Positions 1 through 8,225 of a DNA stretch of 26,144 bases are shown piece after piece. The position numbers and the translations under genes were made by a program. The stretch's first letter is position 1; every line of letters begins with the position of its first letter. The stretch comes from JBBRXJ01 sp038248505. Its GTDB lineage: Bacteria; Bacteroidota; Bacteroidia; Bacteroidales; JBBRXJ01. The notes beneath the pieces are model-generated. The model did not search any database and was not told the origin of the DNA. It worked only from the letters and a program-made list of their open reading frames with translations. Where the stretch lies: NCBI GenBank assembly GCA_038248505.1, contig JBBRXJ010000052.1, positions 1-26,144 on the forward strand. Reading direction: 5' to 3'.

Positions 1-231
1 AAGCAACATGATGTTATTAATACTTCTGAACTAACAGAGGTTCATAAAGTCCTGCCATGGGTACATAGTGCAATCGGCAATGCTAAAAAAATACTTGACG
101 GAATTCATCATAGCAATGGTCAAGATTACCTACAAAATTAACTAAATGAGTATTGTTACAAATACAACAGAAGATATTTTGGAGAAAAAATATTCGACAG
201 ATTACTCATTGCATGTATAGAAAATTGTTAA
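1..231 (+). pseudogene. IS1595/ISXO2-like transposase, 3' remnant with in-frame stop
   Basis: Reading frame 1 translates to the typical C-terminal end of an IS1595-family (ISXO2-like) DDE transposase: a stretch reading VLPWVHSAIGNAKKILDGIH, then YLQN, a stop, LNEYCYKYNRRYFGEKIFDR, and a final stop at 229-231. The premature TAA at 139-141 stands where the family normally has Tyr (LQNYLNEFCYKFNRRYF), which fits a TAT or TAC codon mutated to TAA. The 5' part lies outside the window, so I cannot see whether the rest is intact. The family moves DNA by cut-and-paste transposition; this copy is probably dead unless the stop is read through. The family assignment rests on recalled motif similarity only. 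Confidence 0.72.
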
Positions 232-240
232 TAAACATGC

Positions 241-275
241 GTTGGGTGCAAAAACGGATAGTCATTTAATTTTAA
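241..275 (+). mobile_element. Possible right end of the IS1595-like element
   Basis: Ten bases after the transposase stop lies a sequence starting gttgggtgcaaaaacggata, followed by gtcattt. Its position just outside the transposase gene is where a terminal inverted repeat would be expected. The left end is outside the window, so neither the inverted-repeat match nor a target-site duplication can be tested. This is a guess based on position. Confidence 0.3.
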
Positions 276-283
276 ATAAAATC

Positions 284-442
284 AAAGCCCGTTAGGGCTG
301 ACATTTAGGTAGAAAGATATAAAATAAAAACATTGAGAATCCCGAATGAAATGAAATTCCGGAAAATAGATGTTTCGTCCCTACGTGACGTGCTGTGTTG
401 TTTTAATGATTTTTACCGAAATAACGTCCCTAACGGGACGAA
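284..442. repeat. Inverted pair of REP-like palindromic elements
   Basis: Three short stem-loops lie in this gene-free stretch. At 286-299 agccc/gggct flank gtta. At 376-390 there is a degenerate copy, cgtccctacgtgacg. At 425-440 cgtccc/gggacg flank taac. The first copy is followed by atttaggtagaaa and the last is preceded by tttttaccgaaat. When the last copy is reverse-complemented it aligns with the first: a CCCGTTAGGG core, then ATTT, GGTA and AAA. The pair is therefore one element in two opposite orientations, like the REP doublets linked to RAYT transposases. The rest of 232-651 shows no credible gene. The 67-codon frame on the minus strand here crosses the repeats and resembles nothing I know. 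Confidence 0.6.
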
Positions 443-651
443 AATATCCGACAATATAGGGTAAAACAATAAGTGTACAATTATGCAGAATCAATTCATA
501 TATTAAGAATCCTGATGTATTATAAAATGAAGGAAAATTTATGCGAACACAATGGTTAGGAATAAATAGTATGAAAATTCTCAACGCAAGAATAATAAAA
601 CACCTCTATTATAAGATTTGAAATACCATATATTTGGAGCTATATAATGTA

Positions 652-2268
652 TTACTTTATAGGAAGAGAAAACACAATCTTAGTCCCTTTTCCTAATTGA
701 GTTTCAACTTTTATACTCCCCTTATTTCGTTCAGTAAATTCTTTGCAAATAATTAAACCGAGTCCCGTTCCCTTCTCCCCTGATGTTCCTCTATTTACGG
801 TAGTTTTATCAACACTAAATAGCGTACTTCTTGTTTTTTCTTCCATTCCAACCCCATTATCTTCAACAGAAATATCAACAATTCCTTTAACATAATTGGC
901 TGAAATTTTAATCAAACCACTATCCTTGGTGAATTTTATCGCATTATTAATTAAATTTTGAATAATAGTTGATGTCATATTACGGTCAGCAAAAACAATT
1001 AAGCTTTCATCAATAGCTACTTCAAAGGTAATTTGTTTGCGATGTGCATTAATTCTAAAGAGACTTATAACATCAAGCACCACTTTCTGTATTTCAAAAT
1101 GTTGCGGATCACACTTAATTGAATCAGTTTGCGTTCGGCTCCATTGCAAAAGGTTTTCAAGCAATGCTGATGCTGAGGTTGAACTATCAAGAATTATACG
1201 AATAATATTTTCGCGTTCTTCATCGGTCATTTTCATTTTACGATCAAGAAGCATTTGTGAAAATCCAGTAATAGCATGAAATGGATTGCGAAGATCATGA
1301 GCTATGATAGAGAAGAACTTATCTTTAGTGGCATTGAGCTTTTTCAAGCTAATCTGACTTTCCATAATCTCATTCTCAATAACATTACGAATAAGTGCAT
1401 TCGAAATAATGTTAATGACAATATCCATAAATATCTTCTCCTCTTCGCTTAATCTTTTATTTCGATCAGGTGAAGCAAAAAAGAGGACTCCATAAATAAT
1501 ACTTTCAAGTTTTATTGGAAACACAAAAAGAGAACCAATCTCATTAGGCTTCACAAACTCTTCTAAAAAGTGAGGTACAAATAAATTTGCATCATCTTTA
1601 TGAAAAGTATATACTGCTTGATTTTGAAAATAATTCAAATATGTTTTAATGGGTTCCTTATCTAATGCTGTTCGCAAAAGGCCACTTAATAGAGGCCCCT
1701 GAGGATCATTATAGCTATAATTATACGTTGATCCATCAATATATTTTAGCCCTGCCAAAACAGCAGTATTCATTTTTAATTGAGCGGCTATTAAAGAAAG
1801 GGTATTAACAATTTTGTTTTGGAAATAATCGATACTATTGAAGAAATTAATAATATCAGAAACGACAGAATCATTTTCACTAAGTACTGGTCTTTGAAAC
1901 TCTTTAATTCGGCTTTCTTTCTGAACGGTAATATCAAAGGCAACTTCAAGGCGTGCAAATTTCCCATCTTTCCATTTTACTGGAGTAATATTCAAATGAT
2001 ACCATCGTTTAGTACGCTTGCTTAAAATTTCTATTTCTTGATGCGTAACAATATCTTTCCCTTTATCAACAAATTCGCGACAACCTTCACATTGAATATT
2101 TTTCTCCCCATGCAATAAGTCACAACAATTACGCCCTACAAAGTCACCAAATAGTGCAATAGAATATTCATTCATATATAGTATCTGATAACTTTCGATA
2201 TCTACAACATATACTATGGCAGGAATATTATTGAGGACTAAACTATTTACATCCAAATCCGCTTTCAC
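652..2268 (-). CDS. Soluble PAS-GAF sensor histidine kinase
   Basis: This 538-residue protein is a cytoplasmic sensor kinase with no membrane segment or signal peptide. Residues about 8-118 form a PAS domain with a four-cysteine set (C48, C49, C60, C63) in a pattern like GRNCCDLLHG...QCEGC. Residues about 135-300 look like a GAF domain. A short coiled linker leads to a HisKA dimerisation domain with the phospho-acceptor H324 in SIIAHDLRNPFHAITGF. The HATPase_c domain follows, with N box NLINNAIKFT, G1 box DNGVGME and G2 box GEKGTGLGL. There is no receiver domain and no response regulator nearby. The start is a GTG at 2266-2268. The frame has no ATG between this and an upstream in-frame stop, so GTG is the best choice. 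The gene lies 193 bases downstream of the TPR-PD40 gene on the same strand. Signal and partner are unknown. Confidence 0.9.
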   Translation of the reverse strand: MKADLDVNSLVLNNIPAIVYVVDIESYQILYMNEYSIALFGDFVGRNCCDLLHGEKNIQCEGCREFVDKGKDIVTHQEIEILSKRTKRWYHLNITPVKWKDGKFARLEVAFDITVQKESRIKEFQRPVLSENDSVVSDIINFFNSIDYFQNKIVNTLSLIAAQLKMNTAVLAGLKYIDGSTYNYSYNDPQGPLLSGLLRTALDKEPIKTYLNYFQNQAVYTFHKDDANLFVPHFLEEFVKPNEIGSLFVFPIKLESIIYGVLFFASPDRNKRLSEEEKIFMDIVINIISNALIRNVIENEIMESQISLKKLNATKDKFFSIIAHDLRNPFHAITGFSQMLLDRKMKMTDEERENIIRIILDSSTSASALLENLLQWSRTQTDSIKCDPQHFEIQKVVLDVISLFRINAHRKQITFEVAIDESLIVFADRNMTSTIIQNLINNAIKFTKDSGLIKISANYVKGIVDISVEDNGVGMEEKTRSTLFSVDKTTVNRGTSGEKGTGLGLIICKEFTERNKGSIKVETQLGKGTKIVFSLPIK

Positions 2269-2461
2269 TTTACAATAGGTTTTGTTGAGTTTTACGATAT
2301 GTATTTAAAAAAGTTCGACTAATTGAGGATAAAATGAAATAAGAGGTAGGCTTTATAAAATCAAAAAAAGATTAATTCATACGTAAACCTTACTGTACTT
2401 GACTTTTTGAAAATAGAATTTTAAAAAATTTTTAAAACGAAATTGTATTTTTCGATTATAA
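2269..2461. other. 193-base gap between the two minus-strand genes
   Basis: This is very AT-rich sequence with A/T runs, including aaaaaatttttaaaa near 2425. It presumably holds the promoter of the downstream histidine kinase. I could not find a convincing Bacteroidota promoter (TTTG and TAnnTTTG at proper spacing) or a strong terminator. Confidence 0.3.
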
Positions 2462-4783
2462 TTAACGACTAATAAATTGCTCCAAATCCTCAATGCGCGC
2501 TTCTCTATAGCCAGCTTGCTTACATAGCTCAACATCTTTATTTGCTTGCTTTTTAGCAACATACGAACCAGCAACATATACATAATTCCCTTTAGATGTA
2601 TAACATTCGCGTACTCTAAATCCAGAAATGACAGGGGCTACTACCTTCTTTTCCGATTCAAAAAGAATAATTGCAAAAGCGGTATCATATTCTATTGTCG
2701 AAGTTTTCACCATTCGATGCTGCCTATAATTCTCTAAATTTATAGCATAGGCTTCCCTATAACCTAATTCTTTTATGTGCTTGCTCTGATTTAATACATT
2801 TGACCAACCTTTAAAAGACCCAATGGCATACCTATAATTACTGTCATTGCAATAATATTCTTGAACGCCAATAAGATTTGGAAAGAATTGCCTCTTGTCA
2901 ACCGCATAATTCATAATTCGAAGTTGAATGGTATAATAAATTGATGACGAATCGTTCATTACTTGATTTTTTGTTGCTTTATTTTTCTTTGAGGAAGCGC
3001 GTTTATCATCTTGAATAAGAACAGAAGTAGCTTGGGTATCATTATTTGGATAGGATTGGAATGGTTCAATTTGGGGTACAATTGTATCCTTCTTTTTTTT
3101 ATCTACCTTAGTATATGCTTCTCTCGACATTATTTGGGTTTTTTCTGAAACAGCCACTTTCACACCAGGCTTTCCATAGGAACTAAAGTTAACGGCAACA
3201 ATATCTCCATTTGAATTATCAAGACTAGTTTTGATCTTTGTATTATCTGAATCATCACTCATTCGAATTCGCACAAGGTAATTCGTTTTGGTAGGAGAAA
3301 CCTTACGAATAGTATCTCTAATAATGGGTTTTACAATATTTTTTTCAGCGTTCAAGGTGTCAAAAAAAGGGAGCAAGCTATCATTAAAGAGGATATCAGA
3401 AGATATTTTAGGCATATCATCAAGGCTTTCAGCTATGTGAACAATAAAAATATCTGACTGTCCAATACTCGCTTCGCGGGTTGAACTAAAATAGGCAGTT
3501 TTATGATCGGCTGAAAGAAGATAGAAATAATCGTCGGCAGGGGTATTATAGGGATAGCCCATATTTTCAGGAGTCATCCACTGTTGCGTTTTAGAGTTCC
3601 AGTTAGAATGAAAAATATCATATCCTCCCATAGAAGTGGGTCCTTGTGAACTAAAATACAAATCACGCGTACGATAATCAAAAAAAACGCCTTCTTCATT
3701 TACGCTTGAATTAATGGATGCGCCTAAATTAATTGGCGTACTCCATATTCCCTCCTTACTCTTATAAGAAAGATATATATCCTTGGCACCCACACTATTT
3801 ACCGGATTATCACTTACAAAATAAATAGTATCAAGTGTAGCATTAAAAGAAGCGGACGATTGAGTATAAGCATCATTTATCTGTTCCTCTAAATATTGGG
3901 GAATACTCCACTTATTTCCATTAAAAGTTCGGGTAAATAAATCTCCATTATTTTTTTTACCATCAAAGAAGATAAATAAAGAATCACCCGGAGCGCTGCC
4001 TACAATAGCCTTATAGCCTGTACTATTTAAACTTTTAGCGTATTGCGAAGCTAAATTCCATTGACCGTTTTGGTAACTAGAGTTATACACTTCTTCATTT
4101 ACCAGCTCCACATAAATAAACTTTTTGGCCTTTTTCAATTCGTTCTTTAAACTAGTAAATAGCATCGTTTTACCATCAGCTAAAACAAATGGCCGATACT
4201 CATTATACTCTGTATTTATTTTTTCTCCTGCATTATTTAAAGTAATCATAAGTGGTTTCGACATAATATTCATACCACTATTACATTGTTGAATAAACAA
4301 AAGTACTTGTTTTTTAAGAAGCTCATTATTCTGAATTTCAGGATCATTAAGAAAAAGAAGGTAATGTATTAATGCATCCGAAAATTCCATATTAAGATGA
4401 AGTGCTTTGGCATAATAATAATTAAATGAGAACGGCAAATCGCTTTTTAGTGCATAGGCTCTCTTAAAATAAGTTAAGGATGACGCCTGAGGATACGAAC
4501 CTAAAAGACTAACAGCGAGATTGTAAAGCAAATCAGGATCGTCCTTTAACACGTCAACTGCTTGATAATAATAATTGCGAGAAACCAAAAACTTAGATTG
4601 TTCAAAATAATAATTACCTATTTTTTTAGCAAAAAGAGCATTCCTTCTTTCCTTTCTATCATTTATTTTAGATGAATCATGTTGCCCTATAACCAACAAA
4701 GGAATAGAGAAAAGAAACACATAGATATAAATATTTAACAGTCTGACATTTAACATAACGCGATTAATCGAGTAAGGAATCAT
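2462..4783 (-). CDS. Exported TPR-PD40 (PorE-like) protein with two C-terminal SPOR-like domains
   Basis: The protein has 773 residues. An N-terminal signal peptide is best seen from the second Met (M10, MLNVRLLNIYIYVFLFSIPL, cleavage near VIGQ), so the true start may be about 4756 rather than 4783. Residues about 45-170 contain TPR-like helices. Residues about 185-470 are PD40/WD40-like beta-propeller strands with repeated motifs such as LYFSSQGPTSMGGYDIF and TAYFSSTREASIGQSDIF. A Lys/Ser-rich, low-complexity linker follows. The C-terminus holds two SPOR-like modules (about 613-690 and 705-773) with signatures YRYAIGSFKGW...LGYREAYAI and YVYVAGSYVAKK...AGYREARIE. The TPR plus propeller order resembles T9SS PorE, which anchors to peptidoglycan through an OmpA_C domain. 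Here the anchor would be SPOR-like (inference). It is likely a periplasmic or outer-membrane-associated scaffold. It is transcribed divergently from the SpoIIE-sensor gene across 76 bases. Confidence 0.82.
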   Translation of the reverse strand: MIPYSINRVMLNVRLLNIYIYVFLFSIPLLVIGQHDSSKINDRKERRNALFAKKIGNYYFEQSKFLVSRNYYYQAVDVLKDDPDLLYNLAVSLLGSYPQASSLTYFKRAYALKSDLPFSFNYYYAKALHLNMEFSDALIHYLLFLNDPEIQNNELLKKQVLLFIQQCNSGMNIMSKPLMITLNNAGEKINTEYNEYRPFVLADGKTMLFTSLKNELKKAKKFIYVELVNEEVYNSSYQNGQWNLASQYAKSLNSTGYKAIVGSAPGDSLFIFFDGKKNNGDLFTRTFNGNKWSIPQYLEEQINDAYTQSSASFNATLDTIYFVSDNPVNSVGAKDIYLSYKSKEGIWSTPINLGASINSSVNEEGVFFDYRTRDLYFSSQGPTSMGGYDIFHSNWNSKTQQWMTPENMGYPYNTPADDYFYLLSADHKTAYFSSTREASIGQSDIFIVHIAESLDDMPKISSDILFNDSLLPFFDTLNAEKNIVKPIIRDTIRKVSPTKTNYLVRIRMSDDSDNTKIKTSLDNSNGDIVAVNFSSYGKPGVKVAVSEKTQIMSREAYTKVDKKKKDTIVPQIEPFQSYPNNDTQATSVLIQDDKRASSKKNKATKNQVMNDSSSIYYTIQLRIMNYAVDKRQFFPNLIGVQEYYCNDSNYRYAIGSFKGWSNVLNQSKHIKELGYREAYAINLENYRQHRMVKTSTIEYDTAFAIILFESEKKVVAPVISGFRVRECYTSKGNYVYVAGSYVAKKQANKDVELCKQAGYREARIEDLEQFISR

Positions 4784-4859
4784 GCATCTAAATTTAAGGG
4801 ATATTCATTGAATTCACTCTATTAATGACTGAAATAAGCTAAAATTTCAATAAATTTAT
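4784..4859. promoter_or_regulatory. Divergent intergenic promoter region
   Basis: These 76 bases separate the minus-strand TPR-PD40 gene from the plus-strand eight-gene run, so promoters for both must overlap here unless they lie inside the genes. The sequence is AT-rich (ctaaaatttcaataaattta just before the plus-strand ATG). A taaattta close to the start vaguely resembles the Bacteroidota -7 element TAnnTTTG but does not match it. No operator palindrome is evident. The call rests on gene arrangement, not on a clear motif. Confidence 0.4.
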
Positions 4860-7800
4860 ATGCTTATGCGAAAAGTAATACTTATAATTTTCTGTTTTAG
4901 TTGGCTACTCAACCTTGAGTTTAAGGTGATGGCTCAAGAAGGAAGTCCTTTCTTAAAAAATTATACAATTCCGCTCTCCGGGCTAATTAATCAATATTAC
5001 AGTTCCGTTCAAGGCCCTCAAGGCCGTATGTTTTTTGCCAATATTTATGGTATTGTTGAATATAATGGTCATAATTGGCGAGTACTAAATACGCCCTCCA
5101 CGCCTTATGTTCTTGCCTACGGCGCAATTGATAGTTCAATCATTTTTGTAGGATGCAATAAGGGATACGGATATTTAAAACAAAATGCCAATTTACAATT
5201 TGAGTATGTATCACTTGCAGATTCAACTATTAATGGTGATGCAATCAGTCAAATCCTCATATTAAAAAATGCCATTGCATTTTGTAGTAAATCGAATATT
5301 GCTGTTTGGTCAAGCGATTTAAAACCCTCATATACTATTAAAGACAAAGAATATAGCGGCTTTTTTGAATATAAGAACACCATTTATGCCTCGTTAAAAG
5401 ACAAAGGATTATTTATTAACAAGGGTGAAAAACTTGAATTATATTCATCTGATACAATCTTTAAAAACACACATATTGTTGCAAACATTAGCGTTGCTGA
5501 AAAGAAAATGCTTGGTTTCTCAAATAGTTCCATAATGTTATTTGATGAAAATGGATTAACATCATTTAAATATGATGCCGAATTATATGTATCAAGTAAC
5601 CTCCTTACTGGACTCTTAAAATATACGAATGCATATACAGTTGTCTCCACCCGATCAGGAGGCTGTGTTATTCTCAATAATAATACTGGGAATACACGCG
5701 CAATAATTAATTACCAATGCGGTTTACCCGATGATGAGATACAGTCGATGTGCATCGATAATCAATCGGGGCTATGGTTAAACCATTCACTTGGGGCTAG
5801 TCGTGTTGACTTTAACATGAAAATAATTTCACTAGCCTCCTTTCAGGGTTTATCTGGCATTCCAGCTTCTATGGTTCAATTTAACAATACCTTTTATGTG
5901 AGTACTAGTGAAGGTTTATTTTATCTCAGCAGAGTTGAAAACTTTACTGAGGTTGAAAACCTTATTAGAAAAGAGCAGCAAAGAACAGAGCTATCCGTAC
6001 AACGATATACGACAATAAAAAAAATAAAAAAATTCATTGATGTTGAATTCTTTGAGCAAGAAAATCATACAGAAAAAGCAGAAGCTGTAAAATACAAACT
6101 ACCGGTAACTTTTGAAATTCCAGTTGATTCAATATCAACAACCATTCAAGATGTTTTTAAAGATGAAAAGATACGACAACTCTATGCCGTATTCTCCATT
6201 CCATTTGTATTTAAAAAAGTAACAGGCCTTGATGCTAAATGTAAACAGATTGTTATTTCAGACAATAAGCTTATCGTTGGAACAAATATTGGCCTATTTG
6301 AAATTTCAAACAACAAAGCATATCAAATTCGAAAAGATTATTACATAAATCATATTTTGCCATCTGACCAAGATAGCAACACTTTATTTATAGCACATAA
6401 CAGAGGAATGCTTATAGTAGAAAAACAAAATGGTAAATGGATTGCCGTTGATAGCATTCAAAATGGATATAGTGTTTCAAATATTACACTCGATAAAAAA
6501 TATATTTGGTTAGGTACGACCAATAGCGTTGTAAGGGTTGAGCGCAATACGAATGGAAGCATAAAAAAGACACAGCTATTTCTCCTTCAAAGCAATTATA
6601 GTGAAGACATTATAACATGTAGTATAGAGAAGCAAACCGCTTTCTTATCAATAACCGGAATATACCGCTGGGATGAAAAAAACAACAGGATTTCAAAGCT
6701 AAACAACAGCTTGAAAACAGGTGAGAAAATCAAATTATTAAATAATCAGCCTAAATACACCTGGTTAAAACAAGGGCGAAATTATGTCGAATTAAATGAG
6801 AATTACAAATCAAATAGCTCCAAACTACAATATTTAAAGCTCTTCAATGATATTACGGATATTTATATCGGAAGTAATCAAAAGATGTGGTTTATCTGTG
6901 AATCTCAGATGTACTACATCGATACAGGTTCAATTGACTATCCGAACTATGCTTTTAGTATTTTAATAAACTCCATTGAAGACAAAAACCATTATTTCAT
7001 CTCAGATAAAAATATATTTCTCAAACACAATAATAATGGGTTAAACATTGAAGTGTCTTCTCTTTATTTTAAAGGAGAAGACATGATTGAATACCAATAT
7101 CGTATTGAAGGCCTACAAAGCGAATGGACCAGTTGGACTAAGGATAACAAGATTGTTTTAAGCTACATACCAAGCGGTGAGCACAGAATACAAATTAGGG
7201 CACGCAATGTGTTTGGCGAGATTAGTACGGAATATTCGCTTGAATTTACTGTAAAGCGAGCTATTTGGGAAAACTTATGGTTTTATTTTTTTATAGCTAT
7301 AATTATTGGATTATTAATATATATGATTGTACGCCTTCGTGTGCAGCAATTAAAGAATGCCAATATCCTTTTGCAAAATAAAATTGATGTAGCTACAGCT
7401 GAAATTAGGCATCAGAAAGATGAAATTGAACGAAAAAACAAAAACATTACAGATAGTATTGAATATGCAAAACGAATACAGCAAGCCATTTTGCCATTAG
7501 AATCATCGATAAAAGAAGCTTTGCCCGATTCTTTTGTTTTTTATCAGCCACGTGATATCGTTAGTGGTGACTTTTTCTGGTTTTATACCGAAGCACAACG
7601 AATCATTATTATAGCAGGCGATTGTACTGGCCATGGGGTTCCTGGGGCGTTCATGTCAATGATAGGCAATACCTTATTAAATGAAATAATTAAAGAGCGA
7701 AATATTACTGACCCATCGCAAATATTAACGCAACTTGATGCAGGGATTATAAAAGCATTAAAACAAGATATTGCAGGAATAGAGAATAACGACGGAATGG

Positions 7801-8201
7801 ACATGGCACTATGCTCTATTGACTTTGTGAGCCATAAAATTCTATTTGGAGGTGCTAAAAACCCACTCATTCTTATACGAAATAATGAGCTGCAAGAGTT
7901 TGACGGTGATAGATTCCCCGTTGGCGGTAGGATGCTAACTGATATGAAGAAAGTTTTTACCACACAAGAACTTCCCTTAATACAAGGCAGTAGTTACTAT
8001 ATTTTCTCTGACGGTTATGCCGATCAAAATGGGGGGCCAAAGAATGGCAAATTCAACTCGGGGCGCTTATACAAATTACTTACGGAGATATCAGCGGAAC
8101 CGATGGATCAACAGTATATACGCGTTAAAAACAATATGACAGAGTGGCAAATGAGCAATCCACAACGCGATGATATGTTGGTAATTGGTTTTAAGTTGTA
8201 A
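4860..8201 (+). CDS. Reg_prop/Y_Y_Y membrane sensor with SpoIIE-type PP2C phosphatase
   Basis: The protein has 1113 residues. The start is ATG at 4860 or the second ATG at 4866 (MRKVILIIF). A signal peptide ends near VMAQEG. Residues about 25-720 form a periplasmic beta-propeller sensor of the two-component-regulator type (e.g. IQSMCIDNQSGLWLNHSLGA). Residues about 730-799 are a Y_Y_Y domain (IEYQYRIEGLQSEWTSW). One membrane helix follows (about 803-825), then a cytoplasmic coiled coil (about 830-870) and a SpoIIE/PP2C Ser/Thr phosphatase domain. The metal-binding acidic residues are present: D904 (SGDFFW), D921 (AGDCTGHGVPGAFMS), D978/D981 (DGMDMAL), D1051 (FSDGYAD) and D1104/D1105 (QRDDMLVIG). 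The phosphatase should therefore be active. In SpoIIE/RsbU-like systems the substrate is a phosphorylated anti-sigma-factor antagonist; none is seen here. It lies 24 bases upstream of the surface-protein gene, so it may sense what that locus handles (inference). Confidence 0.9.
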   Translation: MLMRKVILIIFCFSWLLNLEFKVMAQEGSPFLKNYTIPLSGLINQYYSSVQGPQGRMFFANIYGIVEYNGHNWRVLNTPSTPYVLAYGAIDSSIIFVGCNKGYGYLKQNANLQFEYVSLADSTINGDAISQILILKNAIAFCSKSNIAVWSSDLKPSYTIKDKEYSGFFEYKNTIYASLKDKGLFINKGEKLELYSSDTIFKNTHIVANISVAEKKMLGFSNSSIMLFDENGLTSFKYDAELYVSSNLLTGLLKYTNAYTVVSTRSGGCVILNNNTGNTRAIINYQCGLPDDEIQSMCIDNQSGLWLNHSLGASRVDFNMKIISLASFQGLSGIPASMVQFNNTFYVSTSEGLFYLSRVENFTEVENLIRKEQQRTELSVQRYTTIKKIKKFIDVEFFEQENHTEKAEAVKYKLPVTFEIPVDSISTTIQDVFKDEKIRQLYAVFSIPFVFKKVTGLDAKCKQIVISDNKLIVGTNIGLFEISNNKAYQIRKDYYINHILPSDQDSNTLFIAHNRGMLIVEKQNGKWIAVDSIQNGYSVSNITLDKKYIWLGTTNSVVRVERNTNGSIKKTQLFLLQSNYSEDIITCSIEKQTAFLSITGIYRWDEKNNRISKLNNSLKTGEKIKLLNNQPKYTWLKQGRNYVELNENYKSNSSKLQYLKLFNDITDIYIGSNQKMWFICESQMYYIDTGSIDYPNYAFSILINSIEDKNHYFISDKNIFLKHNNNGLNIEVSSLYFKGEDMIEYQYRIEGLQSEWTSWTKDNKIVLSYIPSGEHRIQIRARNVFGEISTEYSLEFTVKRAIWENLWFYFFIAIIIGLLIYMIVRLRVQQLKNANILLQNKIDVATAEIRHQKDEIERKNKNITDSIEYAKRIQQAILPLESSIKEALPDSFVFYQPRDIVSGDFFWFYTEAQRIIIIAGDCTGHGVPGAFMSMIGNTLLNEIIKERNITDPSQILTQLDAGIIKALKQDIAGIENNDGMDMALCSIDFVSHKILFGGAKNPLILIRNNELQEFDGDRFPVGGRMLTDMKKVFTTQELPLIQGSSYYIFSDGYADQNGGPKNGKFNSGRLYKLLTEISAEPMDQQYIRVKNNMTEWQMSNPQRDDMLVIGFKL

Positions 8202-8225
8202 TACGTCATATACTATTTAAAAGAA

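Noticed and set aside
381..584. 67-codon frame on the minus strand in the REP region
   Set aside because: It runs through the palindromic repeats, has no recognisable protein features and no plausible start context.
2377..2583. 68-codon frame on the minus strand overlapping the end of the PorE-like gene
   Set aside because: It is Lys/Ile-rich low-complexity sequence in an AT-rich gap, overlapping the SPOR-like coding region in another frame.
7583..7963. 126-codon frame on the minus strand
   Set aside because: It lies antisense inside the conserved SpoIIE phosphatase domain, whose motifs explain the sequence.
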